Under the pieces are notes generated by a model, which had not been told where the DNA came from, did not search any database, and saw only the letters and a program-made list of their open reading frames with translations. 64,000 nucleotides of DNA from Endoconidiophora laricicola (taxonomy: Eukaryota; Ascomycota; Sordariomycetes; Microascales; Ceratocystidaceae), in the NCBI GenBank assembly GCA_001640655.1, contig LXGT01000105.1, forward strand, positions 25,076-89,075, written 5' to 3'. Numbering within the stretch: the first letter of the stretch is position 1; each line of letters begins with the position of its first letter. Shown one piece after another: positions 44,236-56,850 of this stretch. A program made the translations under genes and the position numbers.

Positions 44236-47200
44236 ACCCCTCCTCTACTCTACTTTTGATGACCCTAACTCGACTTACGACCTTTTTTTTTTTTTTTCTT
44301 CCTTTTATTCTTGTCAGATGCTACGCAAAGCCTAGACTTGGGGCTCTTCCTGTCTTGCTCTTTTTTATCGTCTTTTTACGTCTTAGTTTCCACTTTGGGG
44401 TTACCAACAGTACAACGCACACAGTATAATCCACGTTTCATAACACAACACCACGCAAGCAAGCCCTAGTGTTTTGTTCTCTGAATTTTATTCTTATTTT
44501 TTGTTTTGTTCCTGTTGATATTTGGATATCAATCATTGCGTCGCTATCTTCTTTCATTTTCCGATTTGACTTTTGCTCATCATATTTTGTTGTTCTGTTT
44601 TGCCAAGCATAAGCGCACGCATTATTCACACTTTTAGTTCACTTTACACTTATATTCAAAGAACAACCCACGTTGGAAATACTTAGCATATTTTTTCAAA
44701 GCCTGTATAACCAGCGCTCTAGCTTTCCCTTTTTGTACATATTTTCAGGGAGGCTACGAAGTAGCTGTGGCCTACCATCTACTGTATATATATACGACAC
44801 GAACTTTCTAGTTACTGTCCTGTTTTGACATCCAATTATCACTGAATAATAACAACTACCATTCATATCATTCCAGCCATATGCCCTTGCTGCATTTCTC
44901 TAGTGCAGTGCTAATGTCTAAGTACTTTCTTCTTCTTCTATTCCCGTTTGATCTACGCCCTGAACAAATATGCAGTCTTGGAATCCACAGCCTGACTAGT
45001 CGCAAACGCGTCATCTAGTCGGAATGCTGTTGTGCCCTAGCATATCCACATTTATCAGACAAGGCAAATAGCCCTTAAGCATTCCCAATTGCACTTCATC
45101 TGTTCTTTGATAGGAGGGAACGTAGGTTTTTGAGGACACATGGATAAGTCATTGTGCTTCTACAAATAACCGGTCCAAAGTATAGGATATTAACGTCCAT
45201 TCTGGGAGTATCAGTATTAGTGATGAATTAATACCCATTCACTAGCTAGATTTTTTTTTTGCTTTCCTGCTATTGCTCAAAGTATCTTCCTTCGTTCATC
45301 CCACACAAATTGAAAGAATTCGCAGTAATACTATAAAGATAGCCCTACTAGCTTATAACGTGCATTCTGTGTAGAGATTGATTATGCAGGTACGTTCCAT
45401 GCATACAGAGTGTGGCGTCTTGTTGGCTTATTGCCATCATGAGTATAGTGTGCTATATATGTAGTATTAACATCCACTAATTCAATAATTGGACAAAGGG
45501 GCTAAGTCGTCATGAATCCAAAAACAGAGTGTTATAAGAATTGTAAGCGGATGATAGGGTTATAGTGTACATAAGGGTTATAAAAACACAGCGATGATAT
45601 TTTTGAGCCAAGGCGTTGTCGTGAGCTGCATGGTAAGCTTTTATCGCCGTTCACGAAGAAAAGAATGCTTACTAAACATAATTGAACATTATCCTTCCTT
45701 CCTAACCGTGGGTTCGTATAGTAGTTGTATTGTATCTACGTGTGCAATACTGTAGCAGTCAGAGTTCTGCAACAACCTTCGGCTATATTTAATCAATGTC
45801 CTGGGATATCTTGGCAAGCCCAAAGTTTTGTCCTCGTGATTCACCCATACTCATATACAAATACATCCAAAAGATGTGAGACATTGAAAGAGGGGAGGGT
45901 ATCTAAACAAAAAGAGGAGAAAAACTAAGACTACAAGAACTATGTAATGTATAGCAAGCGGAGTGTTAAAGATATGATATATTTAAAAAAAAACCCGAAA
46001 AATGGAACTCGTATGGGAGTAAGGACACTTGTTGATAGGCTAACTCAGCCTTTTTTTTTGCTGGGTTTTCAGAGGCTAACTAGACAGCCTACTTAGTCGT
46101 CGTTTGCCGGGATCAACGTAAAAAGAGACGGCAATACATTACGAGAGTAAAGCTGGTGAACTGTTCGAATTCGTAGCTCTGTGACTGGTTGAACCTTGCT
46201 AAAGAACTGTATTGGCACAATAATAAGAGCGACCAAGGGGATAGAACGGAACTAACAAGCTGAACACTACTTTAGCTTATATCTACTCAAGAGTTTCCCG
46301 AGAGACCCAGAAAGTTTAGGAACTGTTGAAAGGGCCTTAGGCACTAAGTGAGTCTTTGAAAAAAAAATGAGTAAGAACATGTACAGTCTACAATGCAATA
46401 CTATAAGACTGTGTGGTGCAAGAGAGAAATAACTGAAAAGACGCTAAATATATACAATTACAATTACAAAAAAAGACCTGAAAGTCAAAGAGGCTTAGAC
46501 AGGCCACGATTGCTGTATTCCATAACACATACGTTATAGTTAAGCGTTGCTTGCTTAACGAGGGCTGATCGGCGGCTTGACATTGCATACATAAGCAAAT
46601 GGAGACACAGTAAAAAAAATTATGGGAGGGAGAGACTGATGAAGCTAATACAGTACAGATAATGATATTTCGCCGAACTGATAGTAGATACATAGCAACA
46701 CAGATACACCTCACACTGCCATATCCGGAACAATAATGAGAAGGACACGATTACTGAAACTAAACACGACACTCTTGTTCGGATATAACCCAATAAATTG
46801 AGACTGGCAAAAGACGATGATTAGGTATTCTCGGCCTTGAAATTAGATCTGTCCTATCGAGACATAGGAATAACAAAAAAACCTACTATACCAGTTTAGC
46901 TTAGTATGTACTAGATAGGCTGAAGTCGATAGGCATACGTAGCTTAGATGAGTAGTGCACATGTATAGTAAGAAGCAGTATCCAACTAACTGCCGCTACA
47001 GAGTACAAAAAGGAAAAGTTTGTTAGCGCCAAAGAGACACCAGTAATTTTCACCGGTGATCTTCATCAAACTATACGGAAGTCTAGTAGATAAACACAAT
47101 AGTGCTATATTCGGAGGAACTTACGAAGGGTCGTCTTCTTCCTGTCCTTTTTTCTTCGTCCTCAGCTTAAGTCCAGTCTAAAATGAGCTTATCGTGAAGT

Positions 47201-48188
47201 TCACAAAGGTCCCTTTATCTGATTTCAAAAAGGAAAGACTCGATAATTGACAAGGGGAAAGGGAGAAGAAAAAAAGTTATTCTAGGAGTAAACGAAGAGG
47301 GAACTAGATATAAACTAGAAGCCAGACTAGTTCCGGCTGGAAAGTAAGGAAATGACCAAAGAGATTGGTACTAGTATGTATAATTTACGTGTATATGCCC
47401 CCCCCCCTCCAAACTGAAGAAGTAATATATATTTGATTAGTTTATTATTTCCGTGCTCTTGCGTTGTGCTTTTGGACACTAAACCGCGATAAACAATGTA
47501 CTTAGTATACCCAATACGACATGCATACAGAAAAAGAAGGCTTGAGAAAGGTTTATAATCCTTATCATCCCCACTCCAGTTCAGTCCAAGAAAGTAACTT
47601 GAAGAACAGGCCAAAGAAAGACCTTCTACCTTCTATCCATTCGTAGTCAGCCTTTCGAGGTTCTTGTTGGAGTAATTATCAAGATAGAGGAAAAATTAAA
47701 AGACAAGAAGCTAAGCTTATGACTTATCTGTTCGGGGCGTCCTTTTAGTGTAGGAGCCGTACATGGCAGAAACCGAGTCCTAAGTAGGAGACCTGAAGGG
47801 CCATATATCCGGAGTCGGGATTCTACTTAAGGTACTACTGAGTGTAAAGATAAATTTCTTTGAAATGATGAATGATTCCTAGAATATCGAATATATGGTT
47901 GTTTCTGTTGCTGCATCGAAGATCGTTGTTGGGTTTTTACTATCAAGATGCATGTCACCCCGGTGATAGCTCGGACATGTGGTAACACAACGCCTGTCTT
48001 ATCGATAACGAGATATATTGTTGACATCTTATCACCAACTTCGGGCTTCTATATGAATAGATATCTAGACCTTCATTCTATCTGGCGCCTAGGAATAGGG
48101 AAGTAATGTCGATAGTTTCAATTTCTCTAAATCAAATGGAATCTCCAACATAGGACTGAGCTGAATTGTTTCTGACCTCCCGCCACTA
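44236..48188. other. Intergenic, no gene seen
   Basis: Begins with a T-rich 3' region (T-run at about 44284-44297). Between 44.7 and 48.2 kb I found no frame with coding character on either strand and no tRNA-like structure. The end near 48188 is the likely 3' region of the kinase gene. Confidence 0.6.
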
Positions 48189-51100
48189 TCAACGCAAGAC
48201 TCTCCGAGCTAACAAAATACTGCTAATGTCGTATCGCACCTTTAGTGTGCAAGTCTTTTTCATCCACTGCCGCCAATCCTCGTTGTTCCACGGGTTGAAG
48301 ATTTTGGCTGTTTCCCAGTAATCTGGATACCAGCCCGCGCTCTCCCAATCCAACACCGCTGTGATATTCTTCGTAAGTGGATTGATCATGATATTCCGCG
48401 GCGCTAAGTCTCCATGCGTAAAGACTGACCGCGTGCTTACAGGTAAATTTAGTCGGCAACTATTGAGAGGCTGGTGGCCAGGCACCATAGAGCCTATCCA
48501 GCCGCCTGCTCGACGGAATCGCTGCTCAACTCGAGCTCGAAATGTCTTGTCGTCGTAGAGCTTTGGTGTGCGGTCATCATGAACACCTAGTAGCGGGTCA
48601 AACGTGTACTCGCCATCGAGTGTTACATACATTTCGTCAGGACAATGGTCTACGGGACGCTTGAGCTTGCGCAGAGTCTTGACAATTTGCCAAGTGCCGA
48701 GACATACTTGTTTCTTGGTATCATCATCAAGCGTCTCCCATACATCGCTGAGGACAACGCCGGGTAGCTGTTCCATGTAAATACGGCCATAGTCACTGTA
48801 CTCTGATCGGTAGACAGAGGGAACTACGATATCAGAGTAAGCCTTGACAAAATCCATGGCAAACTCTTCATTCAAGCGAACCTTGGTTCCTTCTTTGAGG
48901 ATGACCTCGTTTCCAATATAGGCCACGCGACCGCCATTAGCATCGACGATTGTGTGACCTTCGATGTCTGTGAAAGGAATGTTAATGACAGGCAGACAGG
49001 TTAGTAAATATCCATAAGGCGACTTACAGGGAACCTTGGGCCATTCCATGGGAAGCTTATGTGCAACGTAGTAATGGAAATTTTCGTGGTCGCGTACGAT
49101 CCAAGGCCCATAAAGAGCTGGGCTGACAGAACTACCCGTAGATGGTGTATACGGAGGAAACTGGCCACCGTGACATCTATCACAGTCCCATTTAGGAGCT
49201 GGATATATCCCTAAAGGTCCAATATCTCCAGTTTCCACCAATTCTACAGCTTGGTGAGATACACTGATGAAATTATGAGTAACTTCCCAGCCATCTTCGG
49301 GTTCATTGCCCAAACTATCCGCAGAGTCGTATCCGCTATACTCGGCTAGGTAACCTTCATTCGTGCCATCAGATATTGAATTGTCATAGGCAATCCCTGT
49401 CATGTTGTTGACCTTAACAACACGTTTGTCTGGATCTAAGTGTGGTTCAAAAGCAATTGTACCGAAGTTATTCCTTTCCTTGTCTTTGAAGGGCTTGATT
49501 GCAGTGTTGTCTTCATATGCTATGTCGAGCCTATCTTCGGTGAAATCGGAACTACTATTTTCGACGTGTTCAGGCTGTATTTGGGAGTGCATAGTCTCTG
49601 TAATTTTCTATATTAGATCAAGCTCGTTCATATTACATTCATAACTACTTATACCTGAGTTGAGGCTAAGTAGCAGGCCGTGTTCGACTTTCTGGTCGAC
49701 ACATTCTTCTGACGGGCTGACTGGGCGTGTTATGATAGGCTTGGAATTTTGGGCTCTAGTGTCGGGCTAGAGAGATCGTTAACTCGGTGCACAAAGCGGA
49801 CCGTTGCATTAAAAAATAGAGATGGTAGAACTCACAACATTCAAAGGCTTGCTAGTTTCCACGAGCATGTTCTCGTCGGGTGTTTCTTTCCATTTAGACT
49901 TGTTCTCACCTGAACCTGCTTGATGCAAGCCATTGCTCTGTCCAATATTTCTCTGGCGTTGCGAGTCATCAACTGTATGTGCCTCGGAGATTGATTGCTG
50001 TTGTTCAACAGGAAGATTATAAGTGCTAGATCTGTCACTGGAGACATTGCTCATCTAAGCGAACACATACATCAGTATTCGAAACCTTGTCTTGATGCTC
50101 GAGCAGTAAGCAGATCTAGCGTCACAGACTCACATTAGCATCGACATTTGGCTTTATCAAGCTGGATTCTGGCCCTGGAGAGAGACCAAGTAGCTTCGAA
50201 TCCATGGCAGGCTTTTTGAGGGCTTGAGTTGGTAGGCCCGTAGGCTCAGTGCCATCTCTGATAGCTCGTGAACTGCCTGCAGCAATCGGAGGCGATCTAG
50301 ACCGACTAGAAGTATGTCCTGTTTGTAATTGGTGAGCGGCAGGGTTACTCGATGCTGAATCTACGGAGATATTATCAAAATCTTCGTTGGTACAGTTCAA
50401 CATAGACGGAGAGTTGGTATCATGGTTACTTTTAAGCTTGTCTCGGCCATGATATGAACTACTGTCCAGTAGTGGTATGTCGCTGTCAGGAACCGAAATC
50501 AGGGGGGACTCGATAGAAGGAGACTGAATATCTGTTGCATCTGCATCTGGTTGTGGTGGCGGTTGATTTTTGGCACAGTCTGCTATTTCGGCGCACTCTT
50601 TAGTTTTACTGTTGGTATCTACATTCTCGCCTTCGTAAATCACGGTAGAGTTGGCAGTAGCGCTGCTGAGATTCTCCTCATGTGTATATTCACCGGAAGG
50701 CTGAGCCAAACTCACAGCTGGAGGTTCGATACAGTTGGCATTGCCAGGTTTTTGGTGTAAAACTTCATGATGATGAGATTGTTCATCATCTTCTTTGATC
50801 CGTTGTTCCTTATTTTGAGACACTTTGCTTATAAGCTTGTCAGCCGGCTCCTCGGCGTTTTGACAATTGTCGATTTTCCCATCAGCCTGCTGGCTAGGCC
50901 GCTGGTCAGGGTTTTGTTCCTTCTCTTGGCAAACCGGCAACGTGGCTTGGCGAGCTTTGTTGAGTTTTCGTCGCTCTTTCTTGGACAATGTATTGTCACT
51001 TTGGCTGTGGGTTGGCTTTGAGTCACTCTGATCAGTAGAGTTTTTGCCGAGCAACGATTGTTCGTTGGAATCAGATGGCTCAATCTTGGACTTCTCATTT

Positions 51101-52443
51101 TTCTTTACCATGTCTAATTCTCTGTTTTCAGTAGCCATGACGTCGTGCCTGTTAGCGTCATTTTTCGTGTCAATGTTACCAGAGCAACTGTAGGGGTTTC
51201 TGCCGCCTTTTTGGTTATTGGCTTTCTTGTTCTTGCATTTTTTGTTGTTTTTGTGTTTTTTGCTGTCATAGTCGTTTTTGTTGCTTTCGTTTTCACAGTT
51301 GTATTTGGACTCTATGCCATTGATAGTAGAGTTCTCGCCGAGTTCTTTGTTGATATCTGGCTTAGCATTGTCTGTCTTTTGTTGCTTTTCAGAATGCTTC
51401 TCTCTAAGAGGTATCACAATCTGGGTTCCCTCATCTACCATTGGCATTGGGCAGCCAGACGTCTCGATGTTGACAGCTTTGACGATGGGCGATGCGGCGT
51501 CGGAATTAGAAGCTTTTCCATCCTTTAAGTTATCTTCCAGGGGCGCTTGTACAGCACTATCCGTGACTTCACACTTGAGACTGCCGCTAGAATCGTCTGA
51601 TAGATGCTTAAAAGCAGGCTCGAGTTGGGAATCAGGTTTCAATGATCTGATCAGCAGATCTTCTGATTTATCATCTGGCTTATTATCGAGATTATTCGTA
51701 GTACTTTCCACGAACTCTTCTTTAAGCACCTCGGCAGGCGCTCCCTCTTGAGCTGGTAGCTCACCCACCGAAATAGGCCCAGTCTGGTTATCTTCACCGC
51801 CATCCGCTACAGTGAAGGCTTGAGCACTAGCAGATTCCTGCTTGGAAGCCTCGCATGTGACGGCATTGGTATTGTTAATAGTCGAAGAAAGATAACGTGG
51901 CAATCTAGCCTTGTACGGTTTATGAAGATGTTGGGATCTAACCCAGCGATCAACAACTCGGCTCTTATCGTCTGGCGATAGATTGCCATGGCCATCGACG
52001 GAAGCAGCTCTATTTCGCCGAGGTATCGAAGCAGAAGATACTTCAAGATGGCTGACTGAGACTCTGCGGTGCCTTAGAATTGGCTTCTGGACTTTGATTA
52101 GACAGTGGTCTTGCTGAGGTTTCGGTGATACGGCGACTTCATCGGCGGGATGGGCCGGCACTTGAGATTCTATTTTAGGAGTGACGAGCGGCTCCGTGTG
52201 TAATAATAGCGAAGGGTGAGGTGATTCGTAGAACTTCTGTTGCATCTGGAGATACTTTTCGTAGGTCATGCCGTTGCTTAGGGATTCTTCAAGAGCCCGG
52301 AGTATGTCACACAGAAAGACGGAGATATTGGCTAAAGCTGCAAGAACAAAGCACGAGACGGCGATGAAGATATGAATCGGCGTCAAGCTGACGGCTTGCC
52401 GGACGGTAGTTCTGGGCAACGGCCCCTTCACCTTGGTTGACAT
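48189..52443 (-). CDS. Membrane-anchored, long-linker protein with C-terminal APH-type kinase domain
   Basis: Five exons (52443-50134, 50054-49836, 49766-49655, 49597-49028, 48967-48189) join in one frame to 1329 aa. Introns are 79, 69, 57 and 60 nt; the last is in frame and stop-free. Residues about 23-45 form one hydrophobic membrane span after a basic N-terminus. Residues about 50-1000 are low complexity, rich in Ser, Asn, Lys and Asp, with a Lys/Asn-rich patch near 385-425. The C-terminal domain (from about 1060) has an APH-like N-lobe (GNEVILKEGTKVRLNEE), the catalytic THGDLAPRNI with D1257 and the metal-binding LDWESAGWYPDYWE with D1277. Such domains phosphorylate small molecules or proteins; the substrate is unknown. 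The start at 52443 is chosen because the 24 codons upstream begin only at TTG. A two-gene model, with the second starting at the ATG at 49592, is the alternative, but the phases favour one gene. Confidence 0.75.
48968..49027 (-). other. 60-nt in-frame, stop-free intron of the kinase gene
   Basis: GTAAGTCGCC donor, TTTACTAACC branch and CCTTTCACAG acceptor, phase 1. Splicing gives KVP-Y-IEGHTIVDANGG, entering the kinase N-lobe. Retention adds a net 20 residues. Confidence 0.85.
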
Positions 52444-53749
52444 GTTAGAAGAATGAGGTGAACGTAGACTGGTAGACTGTAGAGATATTTCGGGTGTGTA
52501 TGGCTGCCGAAACAAAAAAAAAACTAGGAAGTGATGAAGCTTATGCTGTTGTGATGATAGTTAATAACGAAAGCATAATATATCGCTGTACTAGTATCAT
52601 ACATTTTATAGTCTAGAAATGCCAAATGGGGCATGACTACTTCATTTTTGGCCGTCATGCTTTCATCCAAATTCAGTCACATATTTGTATGCTCCTGCTT
52701 TTCAACTCATCTATCTAGAACCACGCTGAGTTATCCGCGGCCACATTAGTAGATATTCTCTCTATCTCTTTGCCCAACAGCGACAAGCCTAGAGTCATAT
52801 TGTGTTTAGACTCTAAATGTCGAATTGCATCTAAAACTTCTACTTTATATCCGCAATCTTGCCCAATGCCGCCGCTATGGCTGAAAGGCGCCGTTCTGAT
52901 TAGCGTATTCAGCTCTTGTGTCTACTATCTGATGCATTAAATGGTGCGCAAGACCATATTTGCCATCATCGAAAAGACACACAATATAGTATGGGAGCCT
53001 CTTGCTTTTTTCTTATGTCACTAACTCAATTAACGGTGCGTGTTAACATAAATGTATGATTACTAATCACAAATATCCTACATATCATCCAATCTACCTA
53101 TATCCGCTACACGATGCATTCTTCAGGCTATCTACTAGCGAATGCTTACTTAGGGGTTGCAGCTTGCCTATATCCATCTCATGTCAATCAATTGGTACTC
53201 TTTGTTATCGATGATTTACTCTTAGTCTCGTCTTTTCGAAAGCATATTTGCGAGCCTTAGCACGATGGTTTGGCAAAGTTTGCGGATTAGATTTTTGATT
53301 GGATTAGTATATGTATATTAAATATGTGAAAATGTGCGGATGATAACAGTAATAGAAAAGACGATAAAAGATTGGCAATGCAGTGCTAGTTTGATAGATG
53401 TTTCTGTTTGTGCGTCAGGCCTAATGCCACACAGTCCTTGCTCGTCTGACGATAAACACACCAACAAGGCTGGGTTGTGGATCTCAAACGCGACAACTGA
53501 AATACCCGTTTAAGATGTATATTAAACAAAGCTGTCTGACGTATATGGTTTGCCCATATTAGCATCATCATGTATATTCACCAAAATATTGGTATATGAC
53601 GTCAGCACCACGCCTTCTTTCAGGCATAACTCCCCGAATGCTATAACCGATATGCTCATTAAACAAGCCGGTATCTGGATATTAAATTCACTTTGAATAG
53701 CTATACGCTACTTGCCGACAAATAAGAGCGATACTGAGTCCTCTATAGC
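52444..53749. other. Intergenic, no gene seen
   Basis: Promoter and leader side of the kinase gene, then ordinary AT-leaning sequence with only short broken frames. Confidence 0.55.
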
Positions 53750-56700
53750 CGTTCAAGAATCCTAAGCTCGTCTTGGGCCCATCGCGCGTTCTCGACCTCC
53801 GTCCTAACCAGGAAATCGGACTTCTTGTTTCTAGGGCGTATTTTCCGTGAATACCCTAACGCGCTCAACTAAGCAGTGTGCTACTAAGCTTTCTGCTAAA
53901 TGATACGAAGGCAGTTTCCTGGTATATGCACTCTCTCGAAACTCTCCATTGTCTCGCCCACTTGCATACAAAGCTAGATAGCAAGGCCAGTCAGTAGTAG
54001 TATGCACGGAGCTTCATGGTGATCTGCTTTGATATCTTAGAGAGACGTGTTGTTGAGGTGCTTTTTGTTTATTTTTGGGGGGGGAAGGCGAGGGGCTCGA
54101 GTATCGCGTTGCGTTCCGTTCAGTTTAGCACAACATAAGCTAGCATTCAGTTCTATAGTACAATGACTTAGCTTATGTTCCATCTGTTACTGACATCCTT
54201 GCTGATCGATGTCGTTTCGTCTCTAACTTAAGCGTTCCTTCTACTATACAGAATACTCCCGTTGTCACGCTTGTCCGTTATGTTTTGGGCAGCATCTTGG
54301 TCGCGTGGGCGGTTCAAGACTGCCGACGCCAGATGTTGCCGGCATAGCCTTCGTCTTCGTAGACCGGCTTGCAGTTAGACAAGTTTCCTCGTGCTTTTGC
54401 ACCTGCTGTTGTTTTTCTGCTTGCTGCATCATCTGTGACGGACTGCTTCGCAGCGCGGTCAAGCTTCAAGACGTCTTTATTCCCTATAAACCTGAGTCTA
54501 GATCCACATTAGGTCGTATAAAAGACCTTTACTGCACCACCTGCTACCGTATATCGTGTCTTGGAAAGATTTTAGATTTGCAAAAAGCTAGAAACTGCGA
54601 GATGTTCTCACAAACCGTTAGCGCGAGCTCACTAACAGGTCCTGGGCCAGTGAATGAATGGCATTGCCATTGCGATACATTCAACAAGCATCTCTGTATG
54701 ATGCACATCACGACTTGTTGGAGGTCAGCTATCAGTATGCCCAGCTCAATCGGGAAAACTATAGTGATTTCCCTTTCTGGAACTTACAGAAATAGCTAGC
54801 ATTAACAGCTGATATGTACTATATTTAGGACTCGTCGATGATCTACGCGTTAGCCACAAAGCTACGCAGTAAGCTTTGGCTTAGACAGTCTGAAGTTGAG
54901 GAACTGTTGCTACTGGTAATCAAGCTATGAGCAGATGTTCAAGTTTATATCCAGCTATTGCTAGTTGGTTTCTGCTAACAGCACATTTGCTTGAGCTTCG
55001 GCTCGTCGCGTCGATGAGGCTTCTGCCTCTCAGGTCGCGAGTCTCTCTGCCGAAGAACTCTCTGTCATGGTCTCTGGCCATTGGTCTGTTATTGAGGCTT
55101 CAGCCTCTTCACTTTGGAGCTCCGGCTTGGTCAACTCTATGCTCCCGAACAAACTGTCAAGCTTGAGTCTGCCGTAGGGGTTTCAAACTCCTCATCTTGG
55201 CAAACTTCGGACTCCTCTGAGTTGGTCGCTCCGCCGGCGGTAATGAATCCATGGCAGTGAAGACATTTGTATACATACCATATGTGTCTCTTCACGACCG
55301 TGTTGGTAGATATGCCTTTTCTATCCATTCTGCGGACGGTGATTGCCTATGGGGCTGAGGACTCCATAGCCTCTCTATTCGGCGTCTCGTGTATCACCAC
55401 CCGAGAAAATATGACCGTGGTGTTGGATGTGACTCCTAACACCATAGATGACCTTGAGGACTGGAATGTCATGCCTGACACTGCAGGTGGCTTTGCAGAT
55501 GCCACAGACCCCTTGATTTACGAGCTAGTTGCGGCGTCTGTTGATGATACCACGTCTTGGAAGACGAAATACTTATTCTTCGACTTCAAACATAACAGCG
55601 GCATTACGTACAGTGATTACAACTTAGATCTGTGACTTAAATACTCTTCTTGCTCTGTCTCGGGAGCGATTGGTTTCAGCTATAAAGCTGGCAGGTGCCA
55701 TGGTAGAGATTTTAATGTCTCTACTAAGGGCGTGGTTGCACAGGCTTTGTTGAGACTCTTTGTTATAGGCCATGCGGTCAAAGGGTATGTCGGGCTCTCA
55801 GCTGCTGCTAGCACTACTGGCAATCGTATTCCTAATTCCAAATATCAGCACAGCCACCCTATCACTTAGTAGTGATAGTATGGGTTACACCGTAGCCGAT
55901 ATCCAGGCTTATGCGCGCTTGGATTTTGAAGGTAAGATGACGTTCTCTGACGATAATCATTTCTTGGTGCATACTGAGTGCCGCACCTGGAAGAGCCGCG
56001 TCGGTGCCCATCTGGAATCAATCCACTGTATCTGGTGGTCTGTACGGCGAGGTATCCATCTACCATGGTATTCACGCCGCGGTTAGGTTTCCAGCGTCGT
56101 TTATTGATGCCACTGTCGCCGCCACCGTGAACTGGAGGTTCCCCCAGTTCCACTTGACGGCTACAGAATCTTATAACGAGGTGTGTGGACTTTGTGGGGG
56201 TGGGAAGTTTGGCCTTTCCGGTGATCTCGCGCTGGAGAGCCTAATGACAGTGGCGCTTGATCCAACAACCTTCAGAATGGACTTGTCTTTGGTTGTCATT
56301 TACCAAGTCGTCTAAGACTAAGGCGATTGGCTTGCTAAATTTCTGCGTGGCATTGGGTCCAAAGTGCAAGAGTCGCTGGGTTGATAACAATCCCGGTCAT
56401 AAGCACTCTTGGGCCTTCTCTAAGAGGGATGCCACAAAGTTATTTGGAAACTTGGGCTTGACGGTTACTCATGCCGTCGAGTTGCCTTTTGACACTGAGG
56501 AAATGCCTTCGGATGTGGCAGAGAATCTGTTCAACATGTTGGAGGGTAAGCGGACCAAGTGGTCCAAGATGTCCTCATCTGCCATGGTCGGTAAGTTTTA
56601 TCGACAAGGTCGCGGAGCGGGAGTAGCTTCCTAGTACTATCAGAGAGCCATTCAACCCAGTCAAGGATGACTAGATCTTGACCGCCGCTCGAAAGGCTGA

Positions 56701-56850
56701 GATGCTCGATAAGTAGCCCGAGTTCACTGAAAAGTTCGACGCTTGGGAGCTTGAGTAAGTTCGCCCCGACCGCCGGGTTCCTGTCGGCCGGGCCAGGCTG
56801 TGTAGAAGCTTGCTCGCCCTACACAACAATGTTTCTTCTAATATTTCAAC
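53750..56850 (+). pseudogene. Decayed protein-coding sequence, family not identified
   Basis: Plus-strand translation is protein-like over about 3 kb but jumps among all three frames and is broken by stops. Coding-like stretches occur at about 54480-54640, 54657-54795 (ends FPFWNLQK then stop), 54830-54920, 55396-55635 (DDLEDWNVMPDTAGGFADAT, ending in TGA), 55645-55870, 55886-56030, 56020-56315 (HGIHAAVRFPASFID, then CGLCGGGKFG) and 56313-56634 (DNNPGHKHSWAFSKRD and SAMVGKFYRQGR). Breaks look like indels rather than introns, since no donor/acceptor pairs sit at them. In the final part, in-frame TAG and TAA codons replace what look like glutamine positions. It could be a dead host gene, a mobile element or an old integrated viral gene; I cannot decide. 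No restored product was assembled. Confidence 0.5.

Noticed and set aside
49590..49592. ATG as the start of a separate kinase gene
   Set aside because: An acceptor lies 6 nt upstream in phase with the previous exon, and the upstream exons keep one open frame. Not excluded, but the single-gene model explains more.
52444..52515. Longer N-terminus of the membrane-kinase protein from 52515
   Set aside because: The extension begins with TTG. The first ATG in frame is at 52443.
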